DNA of 26,757 nt from Candidatus Sumerlaeota bacterium (GTDB taxonomy: Bacteria; Sumerlaeota; Sumerlaeia; JADFCT01): assembly GCA_026398575.1 (NCBI GenBank), contig JAPLSP010000091.1, positions 1 through 26,757 of the forward strand. The letters run 5' to 3'. Below are positions 23,501-26,757 of this stretch, one piece after another. Positions within the stretch are counted from its first letter, which is position 1. Each line of letters starts with the position of its first letter. The notes beneath the pieces were generated by a model. The model worked only from the letters and a program-made list of their open reading frames with translations. It ran no database searches and was not told the origin of the DNA. Both the position numbers and the translations under genes were made by a program.

Positions 23501-26104
23501 ATCGGGAACGCCAGCTATGCCTGGCATGCGGCTTATCATTATTCGAAATCCGGCTGGACGGACTGGTCGGATATGACCTACTTCAAGACAGGCGTCATCC
23601 CGGCCAATCTCGAGCCGCCCAATGGCGCCGTGGACGTTCCGCTGACGGCCACATTGCGCGCTTCGGATATCCGATCCTCCGATGCGTTGAACGCGCATGA
23701 CGGGACGGAATGGTGGGTCCAGAAAGTCCTCCTCTCCTATAATCCCGCCACGCATGAATCATATCAGTACCAATTGGTTTTTGACACCATCAGCAGCGAC
23801 AGGATCACCACCATCGCGCTGCCTCCCGCCGTATTGGAGAACGGCTTCATGTACGGCTGGACGGCTCGCTATCACTTTTCGCGGACAGGATGGACCGAAT
23901 GGTCCCGCCCAACCTTCTTCATGACGATCGCCAATCCGCAGGCCACGCCCACGCCGGCGCCAAACCGCACGCCCTCGCCAACGCCTTCGCCCAAGCCGCA
24001 GTACAAGCCCGAGAACCTTTGGCCCGGCGCCGGCGACGCGGGAATTGTCATCGCGCCAAGGTTGATCGCTTCTCAACTGACGCCGGCTTTCAATCACGCC
24101 GGTTCCTGGTGGGAAGCACGGGCGCAAGACAGTCCGCCGGACTATTCTGTTCCCATCTTTAAGATATTCAGCGCCGATACCTTGACGACCTTCACCATTC
24201 CCGCGGGAACACTGAATTACGATTCCACCTACGCCTGGCGCGTGGCGTATGTGGATGCCTCGGGCGCTGTGTCCGCCTGGTCGGATGAAACCACGTTTTC
24301 GACCGCGCTTTCCGGAGTTGCGAACCATCCGCCCGACGCGCCGGCGAACTTCTTCCCTGGCGCCGGCGAGTCGGGCGTTCCTCCCAATCCCAGGCTGGTG
24401 GCGTCGGCCTTCGGCGATCCGGATTCCGGCGATTTCCTGACCGCCGCCCAGTGGCAGATTCGCGTCTCGACCGGAACCTATGCGACGGCGGCCTATACGA
24501 CGCTTTCGTCCGCCCGCGTTCATGATGTCCCCTCGGGCTATTTGTCGGGCGGCGCCCTGTGCTATTGGCATGTTTCTTATCAGGATTCGCGCGGCGCCTG
24601 GAGCCCATGGTCTCCCGAGACTTCATTCACCGTCGTGCAGGCTGGCGCCATCTCCGCTCCGCAGGGGTTGAGGGCCGCCGCCGGCGCGCAGAGCGTTTGG
24701 CTGACGTGGCAGTTGCATTCGGATTTCCGCGTCCAGGGCTACAAAGCCTATCGCTCAGTTTTGGAAGCGGGGCCTTACGACCTCATTACCAGTCCGCCGG
24801 TCAGAGGCGCCGAGTATATGGATCAGAACCTGACGCCGGGCCAGACGTACTACTATCGCCTTTCCGTCGTCAGCGATCAGGAAGAGAGCGCCTTGTCGGC
24901 GCCGGTTCCCGCGGTTGTCGGCGCCGCGCGCATTTTCATGACCGATATGCGGGCCATGCCCGGACGCTCCGTCACGCAGATGATCACGATCGCCAATCCC
25001 AATGAGATCAGCAACGAAGGCTTGCAGATCAATATTCTCTATGACAAAACGCAGATGACCCCGATGGCGATCAACAAGACCGCCCTGACGCAAGCCTTCA
25101 GCATGCAGAGCAACATCGGTCAGGCCGACGGCGAACTGGTGATCCTGAGCCAGAAGACAACGGACTTGAAGATCACCGGCGAAGGCAACGTCTTGCAGGT
25201 GCAGTATTGGGTCAATCCCGCTTCGACGCTTTGGAGCTATTCGCCCCTGGCGTTTAATTTCGTGGAACTGGTGGACGTCAACGCGCATCCCGTCACGATG
25301 GACTATAACTCCACAGCGGGGCTTACGGTGGCCTCGCCGGTTGTGCCGGGCGATCTCAACGGAGACGGCCGGGTCACGATTCAGGACGCCGTGACGATGC
25401 GCATGATTGTCCTCAATGAAATCGTCCCCAGCGATTCGCAGCGCGCGAATGGCGACATCAACGGAGACGGCCTGCTCGATAACGCGGACCTGGTGCTGCT
25501 GACCCGGATGATCCTCGGCGGCGGGGCCTATCCACCGCCGCTGCCTGGCGGGGGGATTGTGCGTCTCGCCGATGCGCCTGCCTCGGCGCCCTGCGCGCTG
25601 CATTGGGGGCCTCAAACCGCCGCCGGCGCCGGCGTCGCGATTCCGCTCATTCTTGACAACTTGGACGGCGTGGCGGGATTCGATATTGTCCTCAACTTCG
25701 ATCCCGCCCGGCTGGACTTGAGCGCCATCGAAACCGGCGGGGCGATTCCGCCTACTTGCTCCTGGCGGGCTTATGTTGAAAACGGCCAGGGGCGCCTCGT
25801 CGGCGCCGACACCGGCGGTCTGAGCGGTTCCAGCGGAACCATGGCGCTCTTGCATTTCGCGTTCAAAGGCGCTGTCAGGCAGGCGCCGGTGACGGTGGCC
25901 AAGTTCAAAGCGAGCGACATCAACGGCGTCAACCTGGCCCGCACACGGCAGGTGACGGTGGAGGACTCCATGATTATCAACCCACTCTATAGCGTATCCG
26001 GTACGGTGAATTATCTGCTCGGGAAAAGCATCCAGCCGCCGGCGGACGCCAACGGCGACGGACGCATTGACACGGCGGATATTCTTTATCTGATTTCACA
26101 CTGA
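20585..26104 (+). CDS. Giant secreted modular protein with two cohesin-like and dockerin modules
   Basis: The protein has 1839 residues. ATG 20585 overlaps the previous stop (TGATG) and has GAGG about seven bases upstream; a TTG at 20582 is also open. Signal peptide 1-35 (ending AVAA before PINDN). Two homologous PPC-like beta domains follow (36-168, 169-300; both with EPNHVG, GGKSVWW, TRGSNFDTQLA, NEDEN). After a Pro-Thr linker (303-338) come seven Fn3-like repeats of about 110 residues (340-1118; PxNLxPPNGAxDVxLTPxLxAS, then WxVxYxFxxTGWTxWS), a second Pro-Thr-Ser linker, two more such repeats (1140-1354) and an Fn3 domain (1355-1445). The C-terminus is cohesin-like 1 (about 1447-1585), a full dockerin (1589-1646; DLNGDGRVTIQDA and DINGDGLLDNADL), cohesin-like 2 (about 1657-1800; VAIPLILDNLDGVAGFDIVL) and one final dockerin-type loop (DANGDGRIDTADILYLI). 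It is probably a cell-surface or extracellular scaffold binding glycans or partner proteins. Confidence 0.88.
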   Translation: MIHLLRFDTVRSRGIAAVFGAMLCCFAFAHRAVAAPINDNFANANAISGGIGSASGSNVGATSESLEPNHVGNAGGKSVWWTWTAPAKGFVMFDTRGSNFDTQLAAYTGAAVNSLTEVASNEDENFPGGIYTSFVGFNTSAGVVYRIAVDGYHGATGSISLNWLLFQRPANDDFASAFAIAGALGTTTGTNFNATVETGEPNHVGDAGGKSVWWVWTAPAAGLAEFNTRGSNFDTQLAVYTGAVVSALAETASNEDENYTSGIYTSLVTFNTSAGIVYHIAVDGYMGETGDVILNWQLNSGATPTPVPTPTAHPTPTAPPTPTASPMPTATPTPFPAFIPVNLDPPNSASLVTLMPELRASDLLSSNPLDLHTASYWEIYQATLDSSGSVVYIPYCWALTTNTLTSLAVPYGYLSDRADYVWHVSYYFSISGWTDWSTTTSFALDATPTNLAPPNAALDVSLTPILSADDLQPSDVSNPHIATYWEVYYVPISASFTVSSSIFTYGVYTTDTLTTTALPAGILFPNSYYLWDVIYFYEKTGWSEWSHPTWFKTKGRPVNIAPPNGTVDVSLTPVLQASDVQFDDPGNQHAISYWEIYRVLPFSAYSYDAVFSGASYDTLTTFSVPAGILENDQIYDWRVSYYFTETGWSEWSYDTTFTTRLSPGLKPINLDPFDTAVDVPLTPTLSASDLTSTDSGNLHDQSQWQVYQLMSIDTYTFDSFPVYDIITSDALISVSLPEGVLDHSALYSWRVAYHFSKTGWTDWSEATVFRTIASGESGNLSFVPTNVSPLNGATSVSLEPTLQASDLRSWDAADQHVMSYWELYQVVLYADGYYGYDLVFYAATTSSLTAIPVPSSALINNAIYSWRVSYYFTKTGWTAWSYSTWFRTIAKAALAPVNLDPPDGATGVFLAPTLRASDLASSDALDLHDQSRWEVFYIFWTSGGAYSPEKLLVYGMDTIDGSTSHALPSGILIGNASYAWHAAYHYSKSGWTDWSDMTYFKTGVIPANLEPPNGAVDVPLTATLRASDIRSSDALNAHDGTEWWVQKVLLSYNPATHESYQYQLVFDTISSDRITTIALPPAVLENGFMYGWTARYHFSRTGWTEWSRPTFFMTIANPQATPTPAPNRTPSPTPSPKPQYKPENLWPGAGDAGIVIAPRLIASQLTPAFNHAGSWWEARAQDSPPDYSVPIFKIFSADTLTTFTIPAGTLNYDSTYAWRVAYVDASGAVSAWSDETTFSTALSGVANHPPDAPANFFPGAGESGVPPNPRLVASAFGDPDSGDFLTAAQWQIRVSTGTYATAAYTTLSSARVHDVPSGYLSGGALCYWHVSYQDSRGAWSPWSPETSFTVVQAGAISAPQGLRAAAGAQSVWLTWQLHSDFRVQGYKAYRSVLEAGPYDLITSPPVRGAEYMDQNLTPGQTYYYRLSVVSDQEESALSAPVPAVVGAARIFMTDMRAMPGRSVTQMITIANPNEISNEGLQINILYDKTQMTPMAINKTALTQAFSMQSNIGQADGELVILSQKTTDLKITGEGNVLQVQYWVNPASTLWSYSPLAFNFVELVDVNAHPVTMDYNSTAGLTVASPVVPGDLNGDGRVTIQDAVTMRMIVLNEIVPSDSQRANGDINGDGLLDNADLVLLTRMILGGGAYPPPLPGGGIVRLADAPASAPCALHWGPQTAAGAGVAIPLILDNLDGVAGFDIVLNFDPARLDLSAIETGGAIPPTCSWRAYVENGQGRLVGADTGGLSGSSGTMALLHFAFKGAVRQAPVTVAKFKASDINGVNLARTRQVTVEDSMIINPLYSVSGTVNYLLGKSIQPPADANGDGRIDTADILYLISH
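21488..21592 (+). repeat. Tandem repeat coding for a Pro-Thr linker
   Basis: Degenerate 6- to 18-base units of the type CCAACGCCCACAGC encode Thr-Pro-Thr/Ala-Pro text between the PPC-like domains and the Fn3-like repeats of the giant protein. Such linkers are commonly O-glycosylated in dockerin/cohesin proteins. A shorter second linker is at 23941-24000. Confidence 0.75.
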
Positions 26105-26131
26105 GATAAGAGGGGTGGGGCGCGGCGCGGA

Positions 26132-26200
26132 TTGACACAGACTAACACGGACCGGCACGGACTGACATGGACTGACACGGACCTGTGCGGAGCGACATGG
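26132..26200 (+). repeat. ACGGAC-type minisatellite after the giant protein gene
   Basis: Imperfect repeats of ACACGGACTGAC-like units (GACACAGACTAACACGGACC, GGCACGGACTGACATGGAC, TGACACGGACC) fill most of the gap before the DUF2007-like gene. It is the same family as the segment inside the aminotransferase gene, inverted. The rest of the gap (26201-26285) shows nothing distinct. Confidence 0.85.
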
Positions 26201-26285
26201 GATGGCTTTGAGCGGGATTCGGTTATTGACGCGCGGCCAATCCGCGCGATAGCCTTTTCATCGGTTTAGAAAGGGCACATGGCCT

Positions 26286-26657
26286 ATGGCTGACAGTCAA
26301 AGCAATGACGAAAACAAAGAAGAAGAACAGGTGGAAGTGTTTGCCAGCTCCAATATGGCGTCTCTGGCCGTGGCTGAGGCGTTTCTGATGGAAGAAGGCA
26401 TTCCTTATTTCATTCAGGACGCGGCGCAGCAGCGCTTTTATCCCGGATTGCTCTCCATAGGAGGAAAGTCCCCGACTCCGCGTATTTATGTAAACGCCGA
26501 GGATGAGGAAGTTGCCAAAGCGCTGCTGTCCACGATTGAAGATCATCCGGAACGGACGACGGAAAAAGATGTGGAAACAGCGGAAGATGAAGACCTGGAA
26601 TCCACCGAGGAACCAGATTCCGAAGTTGCTGAGGAAGAGGGAAAAAAGAAGCCTTAG
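26286..26657 (+). CDS. DUF2007-like small protein with acidic tail
   Basis: This is a 123-residue soluble protein. Residues 16-82 (VEVFASSNMASLAVAEAFLMEEGIPYFI ... RIYVNAEDEEVAKALLS) match the pattern of DUF2007, a ferredoxin-like, GlnB-like fold described as a putative signal-transducing domain. Typical members begin with a short strand, then a helix 'xxEAxxxxxxLxxxGIPxxI'. The N-terminal 15 residues and the last 40 (EDEDLESTEEPDSEVAEEEGKKK) are highly charged and probably disordered. AAGGG lies about ten bases before the ATG. Its function is unknown; it is separated from the giant protein gene by a minisatellite. Confidence 0.7.
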   Translation: MADSQSNDENKEEEQVEVFASSNMASLAVAEAFLMEEGIPYFIQDAAQQRFYPGLLSIGGKSPTPRIYVNAEDEEVAKALLSTIEDHPERTTEKDVETAEDEDLESTEEPDSEVAEEEGKKKP

Positions 26658-26708
26658 TGCTCAGACTCAGAATTACGATCGCGTATTTTTGCTTAAGGGA
26701 TGAAAACA

Positions 26709-26757
26709 ATGCAGTCGGAAGCGGCGCCAGCTTTTGGAGTAAGGCTGCTTGCTGCCT
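26709..26757 (+). CDS. N-terminal fragment of an unidentified gene, cut by window edge
   Basis: An open frame begins at ATG 26709 (MQSEAAPAFGVRLLAA) with AAGGG at about 26696-26700, eight bases upstream; an in-frame ATG at 26700 is also possible but sits directly on that site. It runs off the right edge after 16 codons. No family can be assigned. Confidence 0.4.
   Translation, partial: MQSEAAPAFGVRLLAA

Overview
The window reads as about 26.8 kb of chromosome from an uncultured, Gram-negative-type bacterium. An MsbA-like lipid-flippase ABC transporter, several Sec-type signal peptides and DNA that is GC-rich in most genes all point that way. Very large secreted proteins (integrin-like FG-GAP propeller, LamG, dockerin/cohesin, Pro-Thr linkers) and dispersed short tandem repeats are typical of deep-branching environmental bacteria in the PVC/FCB neighbourhood, such as Sumerlaeota or Hydrogenedentota. 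This placement is inference; no rRNA or tRNA gene is visible.

Layout. Positions 1-2394 are on the minus strand. They hold a DNA-binding regulator with a degenerate receiver domain (1735-2394), a Gfo/Idh/MocA oxidoreductase (487-1461), two tandem paralogous AF2212-type antitoxin-like genes (249-458 and 22-231), and the start codon of a further gene running off the left edge, probably the toxin. A 396-bp AT-rich divergent region follows. Everything from there to the end is on the plus strand: a secreted FG-GAP beta-propeller/papain-like protease (2791-6156), a small two-helix membrane protein behind a near-consensus promoter and a 5' stem-loop (6274-6540), an ABC exporter (6812-8707), and a secreted LamG protein with an HExxH peptidase motif (8749-10881). 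Next comes a defence-like cluster: an AAA ATPase fused to a PD-(D/E)XK nuclease (11037-12605), then an ABC-type ATPase overlapping a DUF4276/TOPRIM-like gene (12667-14417). Glucose-6-phosphate dehydrogenase (zwf), a soluble NtrB-like histidine kinase, an MFS transporter and a DegT-type aminotransferase follow. The aminotransferase is translationally coupled to a 1839-residue cohesin/dockerin surface protein (20585-26104). A DUF2007-like small protein and a truncated ORF close the window.

Three unrelated-looking minisatellite families recur. A 7-bp array lies between zwf and the kinase and runs up to the kinase start codon. A 9-bp array after the MFS gene forms an 18-bp hairpin with a T-rich tail. 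A GTCCGTG-type array occurs twice, once in frame inside the aminotransferase and once, in the opposite orientation, after the giant surface protein. The first two arrays carry an inverted partner about 40-50 bp away, so they can form long hairpins.

The strongest leads are the minisatellite insertion into a conserved PLP enzyme, the LamG unit that looks circularly permuted and inserted next to a candidate metallopeptidase domain, the Coh-Doc-Coh-Doc polypeptide, and the ATPase/nuclease plus ATPase/DUF4276 cluster. No single complete, clearly new system can be proved from sequence alone.
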